The translations under genes and the position numbers were made by a program. DNA of 64,000 bases from Thermomonas paludicola (lineage in GTDB: Bacteria; Pseudomonadota; Gammaproteobacteria; Xanthomonadales; Xanthomonadaceae), in assembly GCF_024498955.1 (NCBI RefSeq), contig NZ_CP093311.1, positions 620,001 to 684,000 on the forward strand, read 5' to 3'. The notes below the pieces were generated by a model that saw only the letters and a list, made by a program, of their open reading frames with translations, had not been told where the DNA came from and made no database searches. Shown in pieces: positions 38,646 through 48,220 of this stretch (position 1 is its first letter; the number at the start of each line of letters is the position of its first letter).

Positions 38646-39236
38646 TTACCGGCTGGCGGATAACGGCATCGACGGCAACGGCGGGTGTCTGGGTTTGGGC
38701 GGTGGAATATCCAGCACCACGCGCACCAGGCCGGCTTCGCCGGTGGCTTCGCGGTGGAAGCCCAGCGACTGCGCCAACGCCTGCATCGGCAGGTTGCTTT
38801 CCAGCACGTCGCCGTACACGCGTTGCACCTTGCGCCCCTTGGCCCAGCGCACCAGCCGCCGCATCAGGTGGCGACCCAGGCCCATGCCGTTGACGTAGTG
38901 GCTGACCAGAATGGCGAATTCGGCGTCCTTGCCGTTGTTGTCGATGCAGATGCGCGCCACTGCGCCGACCAGCGCTTCGCCTGGCGGCAGCGGCTCGGCA
39001 GCCACCAGCGCGAAGTCGCGGCGCGGGTCGGGCCGGGTCAGCACGTCGGCCTGCTGCGCGCTCAGCTCTTTCATCGGATGCAGGAAGCGCTGGCGGATTT
39101 CGCCGGGTTCCAGCAGGGTGAAGGATGCCTGCATCGGGCCGGCATCTTCCGGCCGGATGGGGCGGATCAGGATGTCGCGCCCGTTGGCGAGGCGGATATG
39201 TTCGTGCCACGGGGGCATGCGGTTGCGGGCGGCCAT
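38646..39236 (-). CDS. GNAT family acetyltransferase
   Basis: A 196-residue protein. After LANGRDILIRPIRPEDAGPMQASFTLLEPGEIRQRFLHP comes the GNAT core: ARICIDNNGKDAEFAILVSHYVNGMGLGRHLMRRLVRWA (motif A, with G-M-G-L-G), VYGDVLESNLPMQALAQSLGF (motif B). The N-terminal pattern is like the acetyltransferase domain of protein lysine acetyltransferases of the Pat/YfiQ type, here without the large CoA-ligase part. The partner protein is not known. It lies upstream of mfd on the same strand, 66 bases apart. Confidence 0.8.
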   Translation of the reverse strand: MAARNRMPPWHEHIRLANGRDILIRPIRPEDAGPMQASFTLLEPGEIRQRFLHPMKELSAQQADVLTRPDPRRDFALVAAEPLPPGEALVGAVARICIDNNGKDAEFAILVSHYVNGMGLGRHLMRRLVRWAKGRKVQRVYGDVLESNLPMQALAQSLGFHREATGEAGLVRVVLDIPPPKPRHPPLPSMPLSASR

Positions 39237-39315
39237 GGCTGCATCATCGCGTGGACGGGGTTAAGAAAATGAATGCTGCGTGTCTGCCGCACCATGAACC
39301 CATTCCGGTGCCGGT

Positions 39316-40254
39316 TCAATGTGCCGAAAGACCCTTGCCGCGCAAGCGCGACAGCAGCGTCAGCGCGCCCAGCAGCAGGGTGCCGGCCACGATTCCGAAG
39401 GCGCCGTTGAGCAGGCTTCCCCACAGCCAGGCCAGTGAGCCTTGCGTCCACGCGCTGATGGCATGATGCAGCGGCGGCAGGCCATGCACCAGAATGCCGC
39501 CGCCGACCAGGAACATGGCGGCGGTGCCGGCCACCGACAGGAACTTCATCAGCCGTGGGGCGAAGGCAAGAATCGCGCGGCCCAGCGCGGCGCGCGCGCG
39601 ACCGGCGCCCTCGCGCGCCAGGTGCAGGCCGATGTCGTCGAGCTTGACGATGCCGCCGACCAGTCCATACACGCCCAGCGTCATCAGCAAGGCGATGGCG
39701 ACCAGCACGCCGAGCTGGGTCAGCAGCGGTTGCGACGCCACGGTGCCCAGCGAGATCACGATGATTTCGGCAGACAGCACGAAATCGGTGCGAATTGCGC
39801 CCTTGATCTTGCCCTGCTCGAAGGCCAGCAGGTCCACGGAGGCGTCGCTGACGGCGTGCGCCAGTTCGACGTGGTGCTGGGTGTCTTCCTGTGCGTGCAG
39901 GAGCTTGTGCGCCAGTTTCTCCACGCCTTCAAAGCACAGGTAGCCGCCGCCGATCATCAACAACGGCAGGATCAGCGGGACGCCGATGCCGCGCGATGTC
40001 AGCCACGCCTCCAGCGCCGCAATGGCCAACGCGGCCGGCACCAGGATGGCCTTGTTGACCAGTGACCCCTTGGCCACGGCCCAGACCACCGGCAATTCGC
40101 GCTCGGCGCGGATGCCGCTGACCTGCTGCGCATTCAAGGCCAGGTCGTCGCCCAGCACGCCGGCGGTCTTGCCGCTGGCCACCTTGGTCATCGCCGAAAT
40201 ATCGTCCAGCAGGCTGGCGATGTCGTCGAACAGGGCGAAAAAGCTGGAGGGCAT
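39316..40254 (-). CDS. DUF808 family membrane protein
   Basis: A 312-residue protein with the DUF808 (YedI-like) layout: FFALFDDIASLLDDISAMTKVASGKTAGVLGDDLALN at the start, then several hydrophobic segments, KLAHKLLH, VELAHAVSDASVDLLAFEQGKIKGAIRTDFVLSAEIIVI and a membrane-rich end. The family is widespread and of unknown function. The ATG at 40254 is the family start; longer frames are chance. Confidence 0.85.
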   Translation of the reverse strand: MPSSFFALFDDIASLLDDISAMTKVASGKTAGVLGDDLALNAQQVSGIRAERELPVVWAVAKGSLVNKAILVPAALAIAALEAWLTSRGIGVPLILPLLMIGGGYLCFEGVEKLAHKLLHAQEDTQHHVELAHAVSDASVDLLAFEQGKIKGAIRTDFVLSAEIIVISLGTVASQPLLTQLGVLVAIALLMTLGVYGLVGGIVKLDDIGLHLAREGAGRARAALGRAILAFAPRLMKFLSVAGTAAMFLVGGGILVHGLPPLHHAISAWTQGSLAWLWGSLLNGAFGIVAGTLLLGALTLLSRLRGKGLSAH

Positions 40255-40313
40255 GGCTGGTATGTTGGAGAAGGGCGCAGGATTCTCGCACAGGAGGCGT
40301 GTCGCCCATCGGT

Positions 40314-41171
40314 TCAGGCGGGCTGGCGCAGCCACTCCACCCGTGCGCTGGCGCCGCTCTCGCCCAGCGCGCGGCGCAGGGCGTCCAGCGTGGGCTGCAT
40401 CGCGGCATCGAACTGCCACGGGGCGTTCAGCAGCAGCATGCCGCTGCCGTTCATGCGCAGCGGCGAATCGTCGGCGCGCACCAGCAGTTCCAGCAGCAGC
40501 GCGGATTTCGCCGGCAGCTTGGCGGCGGCGCGCCGGAACGGATGCAGGACGCGGCCCTGCTTGATGGGATACCAGAGCGCGAACATCCCCTGCGGCCAGC
40601 GCGCCAGCCCTTCGCGCAGGCTGGCAAGGGCGGTGTCGAATTCGTCCAACTGCGCCTCATAGGGCGGGTCGATCAGCACCAGCCCGCGCGCGAATTTGGT
40701 ATCGCCCTGCCTGGGCGGCAGCAGCGCCTTGATTGCCGCATAGCCGTCGCGCTGGTGTACCGCCACCCGCGCGTCGCCGGCAACATTGGCTTTCAGCGCA
40801 GCGGCTTCTTCCGGCAGCAACTCGCAGGCAGCGATGCGATCCTGCGCGCGCAGCGCATGCGCCAGCAGCCAGGGCGAGCCCGGATAAGTGTGGGCGCCGT
40901 GCACTTGGCGACAGGCGCGCACGGCGGCCAGATAGCGTTGCAGCAGGGCATCCTTGGGTGTTTCGGCTTGCAGGCGGGCGATGCCGTCCTGCGCTTCGCC
41001 GGTTTTCTGCGCCGATTCGCCGTCCAGCCGGTACAGGCCGCGCCCGCCGTGGGTGTCCAGCGCGAAGCAGGGCGCTGGCTTGGCGGTCAGGGTGTCGCAC
41101 AGCGCCAGCAGGACGACGTGCTTGAGCACATCCGCGTGGTTGCCGGCATGGAACGCGTGGCGGTAATTCAT
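40314..41171 (-). CDS. rlmJ: 23S rRNA (adenine-N6)-methyltransferase RlmJ
   Basis: A 285-residue protein. RlmJ methylates N6 of A2030 in 23S rRNA. The start MNYRHAFHAGNHADVLKHV is invariant in the family. YPGSPWLLAHAL, the SAM-binding strand before ELLPEE, and LVLIDPPYE (catalytic motif IV, D-P-P-Y) are in order, followed by FALWYPIK. The start at 41171 is fixed by the family. It is divergent to creB; 76 bases separate them. Confidence 0.93.
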   Translation of the reverse strand: MNYRHAFHAGNHADVLKHVVLLALCDTLTAKPAPCFALDTHGGRGLYRLDGESAQKTGEAQDGIARLQAETPKDALLQRYLAAVRACRQVHGAHTYPGSPWLLAHALRAQDRIAACELLPEEAAALKANVAGDARVAVHQRDGYAAIKALLPPRQGDTKFARGLVLIDPPYEAQLDEFDTALASLREGLARWPQGMFALWYPIKQGRVLHPFRRAAAKLPAKSALLLELLVRADDSPLRMNGSGMLLLNAPWQFDAAMQPTLDALRRALGESGASARVEWLRQPA

Positions 41172-41247
41172 CGCCGCATTGTCGCATTGCACTGGACTTC
41201 ACACTGGCCACTCAAAGCGGGGCACGCAGTCGGCTAGGATGCCGGCC

Positions 41248-41916
41248 ATGCCCACCATCCTGCTGGCCGAAGACGAAAGTGCCATCGCCGAAACCGTGCT
41301 GTATGCGCTGCGCGCCGACGGTTACGCGGTCGAGCACGTGTTGCTGGGCGGGGCCGTGTTGCCGCGCCTGGCGCGTGGCGGCATCGATCTGGTGATTCTG
41401 GATGTGGGTCTGCCGGATTGCAGCGGCTTCGAGGTGTGCCGGGAGTTGCGCGCGGTCAGTGCGGTGCCGGTGGTCTTCCTGACCGCGCGCAGCGACGAGA
41501 TCGACCGCGTGCTGGGGCTGGAACTGGGCGCTGACGACTACATGGCGAAGCCGTTCTCGCTGCGCGAACTGGTGGCGCGGGTGCGCGCGCGCCTGCGCCG
41601 GCACGAGGGCGGGCAGGCGCAGCGCAAGGGGCGCTTCGAGGTGGATGCGGCGGCCTGCCGCATTTCCTATGCCGGGCATGCGCTGGACATGACCCGTTAC
41701 GAGCATGCATTGCTGACCGAGCTGCTACGCCGGCCGGGTGCGATTCTCAGCCGCGCGCAGCTGCTGGACCGGGTTTGGCAGGCTGCGCTGGAGTCCGGCG
41801 AGCGCACCGTGGACACCCATGTGAAGACGCTGCGCGCCAAGCTGCGCGCTGTGACCCCGGAGCGCGACCCGATCCGCACCCATCGCGGGCTGGGCTATTC
41901 CATCGACGTGGATTGA
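41248..41916 (+). CDS. creB: Response regulator CreB
   Basis: A 222-residue OmpR/PhoB-type regulator. The receiver domain has LLAEDES, the phosphorylation site Asp in LVILDVGLPD (about residue 52) and KPFSLREL. The winged-helix domain ends with RTVDTHVKTLRAKLR and RTHRGLGYS. The pairing with creC and creD identifies it as CreB, which responds to carbon source and cell-wall stress in other bacteria. AGGA lies eight bases before the ATG at 41248. creC follows after six bases. Confidence 0.88.
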   Translation: MPTILLAEDESAIAETVLYALRADGYAVEHVLLGGAVLPRLARGGIDLVILDVGLPDCSGFEVCRELRAVSAVPVVFLTARSDEIDRVLGLELGADDYMAKPFSLRELVARVRARLRRHEGGQAQRKGRFEVDAAACRISYAGHALDMTRYEHALLTELLRRPGAILSRAQLLDRVWQAALESGERTVDTHVKTLRAKLRAVTPERDPIRTHRGLGYSIDVD

Positions 41917-41922
41917 ATCGGC

Positions 41923-43368
41923 TTGAAGATCGCGCTGCGCGTGCTGTTGGGGTATTTCCTGATCGTGGCTCTGGCCGCGTTGCTGCTGGGCAACGTGTTC
42001 GTGCAGCAGGTCAAGCCCGGGGTGCGGCAATCGATGGAAGACACGCTGGCCGATACCGCCAACGTGCTGGCGGAACTGGCCAGCGACGACCTGCTGGCCG
42101 GGCACATGGCCGATGGCCGGTTTGCCGAGCGGATGCGGGCAATGCCGCAACGCGAGCTGGGCGCGCGGATCTGGGGCGAAACCAAGCATCACGCCAGCTA
42201 CCGGATCACCGTGACTGACGCGCGCGGGATCGTCCTCTACGATTCGGCGGGCCGCGACGTGGGGCGCGACAATTCGCACTGGAATGATGTCTATCGGACC
42301 CTGCGCGGGCAGTACGGCGCACGCTCCACCCGCGATGATCCGGCGGATGACGCCAGCACGGTGATGTATGTAGCCGCGCCCATCTTTGACAAGCGCGATG
42401 GCGATGCAAAGGGGCGCATCGCCGGCGTGCTCACCGTGTCCAAGCCGAACCGCAGCATCCAGCCGTTCATCGCGCGCAGCCAGCAGGTGATCCTGCGTTG
42501 GGGCGCGGTGCTGTTGGGCAGCGCGTTGCTGGTCGGCTTGCTGATGGCGTGGTGGCTGTCGCGGCAGCTGGCCGCCCTGCGCCGCTATGCCGATGCGGTA
42601 AGCGCTGGCGAACGCGCCAGCCTGCCGGCCGCTGCGGGCGAGTTTGCCGATTTGGGGCGCGCGCTGGAGAGCATGCGCGCGCAGCTGGAGGGCAAACAGT
42701 ATGTCGAGCATTACGTGCATACCCTGACCCACGAGCTGAAGAGCCCGTTGGCGGCCATTCGCGGCGCCGCCGAGCTGCTCGAAGGGCCGCTGCCGGAGCC
42801 AGATCGGCAGCGTTTCGTGGCCCATGTCGGCGCGCAGAGCCGGCGCATGGCGGACCTGGTGGATCGGCTGCTGGAGCTGGCGGCACTGGAACACCGGCAG
42901 CACATCGCGCATGTCGAACGGGTGGAGCTGCAGCCGCTTCTGGAGGCCGCGGCGGAGGATGCAGCGCCGCGCGCGCAGGCGGCGCAGGTGGCGCTGCGTG
43001 TGCGGCCGGCCGCCGGCTTGCCGCCGCTGCCGGGCGATCCTTTCCTGCTGCGGCAACTGCTGGCCAACCTGCTGGACAACGCGATCGCGTTTTCCGAGCG
43101 GGGCGCCGAGGTGGAACTGCGTGCCGGATGCGAGGATGGGCGCGCATGGGTCGAAGTGGCCGATCGCGGGTCGGGCGTGCCCGCGTTCGCGCTGGCGCGC
43201 GTGTTCGAGCGCTTCTATTCGCTGCCGCGTCCGCGCGGAGGTTTGCGCAGCAGCGGCCTTGGCCTGAACTTCGTGGCCGAAATCGCCAAGCTGCATGGCG
43301 GCACGGTGCGGCTGGACAATCGTGCCGGCGGTGGTGCCGTGGCCCGGGTCGAGCTTCCTGCCAGTTGA
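41923..43368 (+). CDS. creC: Sensor histidine kinase CreC
   Basis: A 481-residue kinase with a TTG start. The first membrane segment is at 5-25, then a periplasmic sensor of about 155 residues, a second segment at 184-206 (LGSALLVGLLMAWWL) and HAMP. HTLTHELKSPLAAIRGAAELL carries the phosphoacceptor His. The ATPase domain has NLLDNAIAFS, DRGSGVP and GLGLNFVAEI. CreC phosphorylates CreB. The TTG start is supported by the spacing to creB. Confidence 0.88.
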   Translation: MKIALRVLLGYFLIVALAALLLGNVFVQQVKPGVRQSMEDTLADTANVLAELASDDLLAGHMADGRFAERMRAMPQRELGARIWGETKHHASYRITVTDARGIVLYDSAGRDVGRDNSHWNDVYRTLRGQYGARSTRDDPADDASTVMYVAAPIFDKRDGDAKGRIAGVLTVSKPNRSIQPFIARSQQVILRWGAVLLGSALLVGLLMAWWLSRQLAALRRYADAVSAGERASLPAAAGEFADLGRALESMRAQLEGKQYVEHYVHTLTHELKSPLAAIRGAAELLEGPLPEPDRQRFVAHVGAQSRRMADLVDRLLELAALEHRQHIAHVERVELQPLLEAAAEDAAPRAQAAQVALRVRPAAGLPPLPGDPFLLRQLLANLLDNAIAFSERGAEVELRAGCEDGRAWVEVADRGSGVPAFALARVFERFYSLPRPRGGLRSSGLGLNFVAEIAKLHGGTVRLDNRAGGGAVARVELPAS

Positions 43369-43372
43369 GCAC

Positions 43373-43388
43373 TTCACCCACGCTTCAC
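43373..43388 (+). promoter_or_regulatory. CreB-binding site (cre tag) upstream of creD
   Basis: TTCAC, six bases (CCACGC), TTCAC: an exact match to the TTCAC-N6-TTCAC direct repeat described for CreB. It lies 68 bases before the creD ATG and directly after the creC stop, so creD is probably induced by CreB apart from readthrough. Confidence 0.75.
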
Positions 43389-43455
43389 CGTCGCCCCATC
43401 GTGACCTCAACCGCGCGCAGCAACCTGTCCGCACGATTCGGACAGGAGCACGGCG

Positions 43456-44838
43456 ATGCGATTGGCGTTCAAGGCTGCGTTGATGGCGATGCTGACATTG
43501 GCGATTTTGATCCCGCTGCAGATGATTCGCGGCACCATTCACGAGCGGCAGCAATACCGCGAGGCGGCGGTGCGCGAGATTGGTGCCAGTTTTGGTGGGC
43601 GCCAGGTGTTGGCGGGGCCGGTACTGGTGGTGCCGTATGAAGAGCGCGTGGTTGAGACCGAGGGTGACGAGAACGGCGCGCGCAAGACGGTGCGCAGGAA
43701 ATCCGGGCAGTGGACGTTCTTCCCCGACACCCTGGCCATCGACGGCACGTTGAAGCCGGATGTGCGCCGGCGCGGGCTGCATCAGGTGCGCGTGTATGAA
43801 TGGGACGGCCAGGCGGTGGCGCGGTTCGACGTGCAGCTGCCGAGTGAGGAGGGCAACGTGCAGCGCACCATCGGGCAGCCGTGGCTGAGCCTGGGGATCG
43901 CCGATGTCGGCGGCATGCGCGGCGCGCCGCAGCTGACCGTCAACGGCGTGGCGGTGAAGGTCGAGCAGGGCATCGGCCATGCCGATGGCCCGGGCGTGCA
44001 TGCGCGGCTGGCGGTGCCGGCGGCTGGCGCGCGGCTGCGTCTGGATGCGCGCGCCGCGCTGCAGCTGCGCGGTACGGAAACCTTCGCGATGGTGCCGCTG
44101 GGTGCCAACAACGATCTGCGCCTGCAGTCCTCATGGCCGCATCCGAAATTCGACGGAAAATCACCGCAGCAGGACATCGACGCCCGCGGATTCCATGCGC
44201 GCTGGCAGATCGCCGCGGTGGGAAGCAATGCCCAGCGCCGCTACTTGCAAACCCCCGTGCTGGCCCCGGGGCAGCAACTCGCCGAGTCGGCGGAGCAGGC
44301 GCTGGAGCGCGGAATGCCGTGGGCGGCGCCGGGCGATGCGGTCAGCGTGTCGCTGATCGACCCGGTCAATCCGTACCTGCAGGCGGACCGCGCCACCAAA
44401 TACGGGCTGCTGTTCGTGCTGCTGACCTTCGTCGGCTTCTTCATGTTCGAGCTGATCAAGCAGGTGCGCGTGCACCCGATCCAGTACTTGCTGGTGGGCA
44501 TGGCCATCGCGATTTTCTTCCTGTTGCTGGTCAGCCTGTCGGAGCACATCGCTTTCGGCCTGTCCTATCTGCTGGCGGCGCTGGCCTGCATCGGCCTGAT
44601 CGGCGTCTATCTGGCGGCCGTGTTGCGCAGTACCGCCCGCGGCCTGGGCTTCGCCGCCATGCTGGGCACGCTGTACGCCGCGCTGTATGGCCTGTTGCTG
44701 TCGGAAGACAACGCGCTGGCGCTGGGCGCCGGCCTGCTGTTCGTGATTCTTGCCGCGATCATGTTGATCACCCGCAAGGTGGATTGGTACCAGGTCGCCA
44801 TGCACCAGCCGGGCGCGGCGGACGGCGCGCGTTCTTGA
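43456..44838 (+). CDS. creD: Inner-membrane protein CreD
   Basis: A 460-residue protein. The N-terminal membrane segment (AALMAMLTLAILIPLQMI) is followed by GTIHERQQYREAAVREI and the large periplasmic domain with GGRQVLAGPVLVVPYEER. At the C-terminus there are five membrane segments with TFVGFFMFELIKQVRVHPIQYLLVG, the family hallmark. CreD is part of the CreBC regulon and linked to envelope stress and beta-lactam response; its activity is unknown. It ends with a polar tail at 44838. Confidence 0.9.
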   Translation: MRLAFKAALMAMLTLAILIPLQMIRGTIHERQQYREAAVREIGASFGGRQVLAGPVLVVPYEERVVETEGDENGARKTVRRKSGQWTFFPDTLAIDGTLKPDVRRRGLHQVRVYEWDGQAVARFDVQLPSEEGNVQRTIGQPWLSLGIADVGGMRGAPQLTVNGVAVKVEQGIGHADGPGVHARLAVPAAGARLRLDARAALQLRGTETFAMVPLGANNDLRLQSSWPHPKFDGKSPQQDIDARGFHARWQIAAVGSNAQRRYLQTPVLAPGQQLAESAEQALERGMPWAAPGDAVSVSLIDPVNPYLQADRATKYGLLFVLLTFVGFFMFELIKQVRVHPIQYLLVGMAIAIFFLLLVSLSEHIAFGLSYLLAALACIGLIGVYLAAVLRSTARGLGFAAMLGTLYAALYGLLLSEDNALALGAGLLFVILAAIMLITRKVDWYQVAMHQPGAADGARS

Positions 44839-44970
44839 CCGAGACGGCGGGCAGAACGTGCATCGCGTCACGCCCGGTCGGGTAAAGGTGGCCGGGCATG
44901 ACCGATGGCCCACGGCAGCGGGGCATGGCGCTCCTAGACTCGGGTATTCGATACCTGCATGGGGAATGCA

Positions 44971-46572
44971 ATGAAACGAGGATTGCTGCTGACTGCGCTG
45001 TTGGCCGTGGGGATGGCGGGCGCACACGGGGTGGCCGCGCAAGAACGGGTCGACCTGGACATGACCGGGCGCATCCGCGCGGAAGCCTTCAACCATTCGC
45101 AGGTCATGGCAACCCTGGGCGAACTGACCGAAGGCATCGGTCCGCGGCTGACCAATTCGCCGTCGATGGCCAAGGCCAACGGCTGGGCGCGCGGCAAGCT
45201 CACCGGCTGGGGGCTGGCGAATGCACACGACGAGAGCATCGGCGTCTTTGGTCGCGGCTGGGAATTCACCGGCGCCAGCGCCGAGTTGGTGTCGCCGCGC
45301 GGCTTTCCGTTGCACGTGATTCCGTTGGCCTGGACGCCGGCCACGCCGGGCTTGGTGGAAGGCGAGGTCATCGCCGCCAAGCTCGAATCCAAGGCGGACC
45401 TGGAAAAATTCCGGGGCAAGCTGCGCGGCAAGATCCTGCTGGTCAGCGACGCGCGTCCGTATAAATTCGGCGAGAAGGCCGACTCCAGCCGTTATTCGGA
45501 GCAGGAACTGTCCGACCTGGTCGGCGTGGACGTACCGGCCGATCGCGACGGGCGTTCGCGCGACGAGATGATGAAGCGCTACCTTGCCCGGATGGCCTTC
45601 GGCCCGACACTCAACCAGTTTTTGGTGGATGAGGGCGTGCTGGCCACGGTCAGCATGAGCCGTTGGGACAACGGCATCCTGGTGCTGGGCGGTGGCGGGT
45701 CGCGCAAGGCCGGCGAGTCGGTCGGCGTGCCGGCGGTGGTGATGGGCGCCGAACACTACAACACGCTGCTGCGTGCGCTGGATCGCAAGGAAACGCCGCG
45801 GATGAAGCTCGATGTCGCCGCGCGCTTCACCGATGACGCCGACCAGCCCGGCTACAACACGATTGCGGAAATCCCCGGCAGCGGCCCGCATCGCGACGAG
45901 ATCGTGATGCTGGGCGCGCACATGGATTCCTGGCATGCCGGCGCCGGCGCGTCCGACAACGGCGCCGGCGTGGCCGTGGTGATGGAAGCGGTGCGCATCC
46001 TCAAGGCGGTTGGCGCCAAGCCGGACCGCACCATCCGCGTGGCGTTGTGGAGCGGCGAAGAGCAGGGCCTGATCGGTTCGGCGAAATACGTCGAGGAGCA
46101 TTTCGGCCATTACCCGGAACCGACCGACCCGGACGAGAAGGCGATCCCGGCGTTCTTCCGGCAAAGCAAGGGCGCGCTGGTGCGGGGCAAGGAATACGGC
46201 AAGCTGGCCGCGTACTTCAACCTGGACAACGGCAGCGGCAAGATCCGCGGCATCTACGCCCAGGAGAACATGGCGGTGGCGCCGATCTTCGAGGAATGGA
46301 TGAAGCCGTGGCATGACGTGGGCGCGACCATCGTGACCCAGCGCAACACCGGCAGCACCGACCACATCAGTTTCGATGCGGTTGGCCTGCCGGGCTTCCA
46401 GTTCGTGCAGGACGGGCTGGACTACTTCACCAATGTCCACCACACCGACCTGGATACCTACGACCACGCATCGGCGCAGGACCTGAAGCAGGCGTCGGCG
46501 ATCATGGCCTCGTTCGTGTACAACGCCGCCATGCGCCCGGCCATGCTGCCGCGCAAGCCGTTGGCGCACTGA
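44971..46572 (+). CDS. Secreted M28 family peptidase
   Basis: A 533-residue protein. The signal peptide (MKRGLLLTALLAVGMAGAHGVAAQ) is cleaved near residue 24. A PA-like insertion follows, then the M28 zinc peptidase core: MLGAHMDSWHAGAGASDNGAG (first zinc ligands His and Asp), WSGEEQGLIGS (Glu base and ligand), FNLDNGSG (Asp) and the distal HHTDLDTYDH (His). M28 enzymes are aminopeptidases or carboxypeptidases; here likely periplasmic. The start at 44971 was chosen for the signal peptide; MGNAMKR at 44959 is the upstream option. Confidence 0.88.
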   Translation: MKRGLLLTALLAVGMAGAHGVAAQERVDLDMTGRIRAEAFNHSQVMATLGELTEGIGPRLTNSPSMAKANGWARGKLTGWGLANAHDESIGVFGRGWEFTGASAELVSPRGFPLHVIPLAWTPATPGLVEGEVIAAKLESKADLEKFRGKLRGKILLVSDARPYKFGEKADSSRYSEQELSDLVGVDVPADRDGRSRDEMMKRYLARMAFGPTLNQFLVDEGVLATVSMSRWDNGILVLGGGGSRKAGESVGVPAVVMGAEHYNTLLRALDRKETPRMKLDVAARFTDDADQPGYNTIAEIPGSGPHRDEIVMLGAHMDSWHAGAGASDNGAGVAVVMEAVRILKAVGAKPDRTIRVALWSGEEQGLIGSAKYVEEHFGHYPEPTDPDEKAIPAFFRQSKGALVRGKEYGKLAAYFNLDNGSGKIRGIYAQENMAVAPIFEEWMKPWHDVGATIVTQRNTGSTDHISFDAVGLPGFQFVQDGLDYFTNVHHTDLDTYDHASAQDLKQASAIMASFVYNAAMRPAMLPRKPLAH

Positions 46573-46635
46573 AGCGCCGTGATGTCGTGATTGGAGACGG
46601 GCTGGCGTTCGCGCCGGCCCGTTTCTGTTGGTGCC

Positions 46636-48198
46636 TCATTCGCCGGCCAATTGCAGCTGCAGGCCCAGTCCAAGCATGTCTTCCGGCTCGGCTTGCAGGT
46701 CGGCGCGCAGCAGCGGGCGCGATTGCAGCCAGTGGCGTTCCACCTGCAGACACAACGTTTCCCCATTGGCCTGCAGGTGCATGTCGGGAACCGGCTGGTT
46801 GCTTCGCGAACGATGCAGCAGCACGGCCAGCCGCAGCAGTGCGGCGCTGTGGCGGGCATTGGCCTGCAACCGGTCCGGGATCATCTCGAATGCCGATTTC
46901 GGCACGCTGCGGCGATGGCTGCGCACCAGTGCGGCCAGGAAGCTTTGCCCCTGCCGCGAGAAGCCGGCGATGTCGGAATTCTGCAGGACGTAGGCGCCGT
47001 GGGTGTGATAGCCGCTGTGCGCGATGGCCAGCCCGAGTTCGTGCAGGCGCGCGGCGCGCGACAGCATCGCGCGGTCGTCGGCGCTCAGCGACCAGGCGTC
47101 TGCCACCTGATCGAACAGCTGCATCGCGCTGGCATTGACCCGCTCTGCCTGCGCCACATCGACGCCGTAACGCTGCATCAGCGCGGCCACCGACACATCG
47201 CGCGGGTCGTCGGCGCCGCCGCGGCCCAGCAGGTCGTACAGCACGCCCTCGCGCAGGGCGGCCTTGCTGACCTGCAGGCGGGTCAGGTCAAGCGCGGAAA
47301 ACACCGCCTCCAGCACCAGTACGCCACCCGCGATGATCGGGCGGCGCTCGTCGGTGAGACCGGGCAGGCTGATGGCCTCGATCCTTCCGCAGGCCAGCAT
47401 GCGGTCGCGGATCTCGGCCAGTGCCTCGCGGGTAATCGCGCCCTTGGTCAGCTTCAGCGACGCGCATATGTTGCCGATCGCCTTGTGGGTTCCGGATGTG
47501 CCGATGGCCTCGTCCCACCCCAATGCGCGGTAGGTGGCGGCGAATTGCTGCAGCTGCGCGGTGATTTCGGTCAGCGCCGTGTTCCAGCGCTTGCGGGTGA
47601 GCTTGCCGCCGGCGAAGAAGCGGCGCGTGCTGGCGATGCAGCCGACCTGCAGGCTCTCGCGCTCCAATGGCGTGAAGCCGCGGCCGATGATGCATTCGGT
47701 GGAGCCGCCGCCGATGTCGATGACCAGTCGCTTCTGGTCGGGGTGCGGGGGTTGTTCGTGGGCCACGCCCAGATAGACCAGGCGGGCCTCCTCGCGCCCC
47801 GAGATCACGTCGATGGCGTGCCCCAGCGCCGCCTCGGCAGGCACCAGGAAGGATTCAGGCGCGCGCAGCTGGCGCACCGTATTGGTGGCGACGGCGCGCA
47901 CGTGTTCCGGCGGAATGTCCGCGATGCGCTGGCCGAAGCGCGCAAGGCAATCCAATGCGCGGCCGCGTACCTCCGGCGCCAGCCCGCCCAGCGCGTTCAG
48001 GCCCTCGGCCATGCGCACGGTTTCACGCAGCCGGTCCACCACCCGCAGCTGGCCCAGCACGGACTGCGCGACCACGATGTGGAAGCTGTTCGAGCCCAGG
48101 TCCAGCGCGGCCAGCAAGTCGCCTTCGCGCAGCGTCGTGGGGCTTCGGTTGGCGGGCGGATTCATGCGGGACGGCGCTGGGTACGGTTCATTCGGCAT
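46636..48198 (-). CDS. ppx: Exopolyphosphatase Ppx
   Basis: A 520-residue protein. Ppx removes terminal phosphate from polyphosphate. AALDLGSNSFHIVVA is the phosphate-1 motif of the ASKHA fold. ERETVRMAEGL-type and TNTVRQLRAPESF elements follow. VIDIGGGSTECIIG is phosphate-2. HD-like helical sequence in the last third (RLHELGLAIAHSGYHTHGAY) is typical. AGGG precedes the ATG at 48198; a later ATG at 48165 lacks one. It follows ppk1 by 22 bases. Confidence 0.92.
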   Translation of the reverse strand: MPNEPYPAPSRMNPPANRSPTTLREGDLLAALDLGSNSFHIVVAQSVLGQLRVVDRLRETVRMAEGLNALGGLAPEVRGRALDCLARFGQRIADIPPEHVRAVATNTVRQLRAPESFLVPAEAALGHAIDVISGREEARLVYLGVAHEQPPHPDQKRLVIDIGGGSTECIIGRGFTPLERESLQVGCIASTRRFFAGGKLTRKRWNTALTEITAQLQQFAATYRALGWDEAIGTSGTHKAIGNICASLKLTKGAITREALAEIRDRMLACGRIEAISLPGLTDERRPIIAGGVLVLEAVFSALDLTRLQVSKAALREGVLYDLLGRGGADDPRDVSVAALMQRYGVDVAQAERVNASAMQLFDQVADAWSLSADDRAMLSRAARLHELGLAIAHSGYHTHGAYVLQNSDIAGFSRQGQSFLAALVRSHRRSVPKSAFEMIPDRLQANARHSAALLRLAVLLHRSRSNQPVPDMHLQANGETLCLQVERHWLQSRPLLRADLQAEPEDMLGLGLQLQLAGE

Positions 48199-48220
48199 TA
48201 TCCCTGATCGCGCGCCATGC

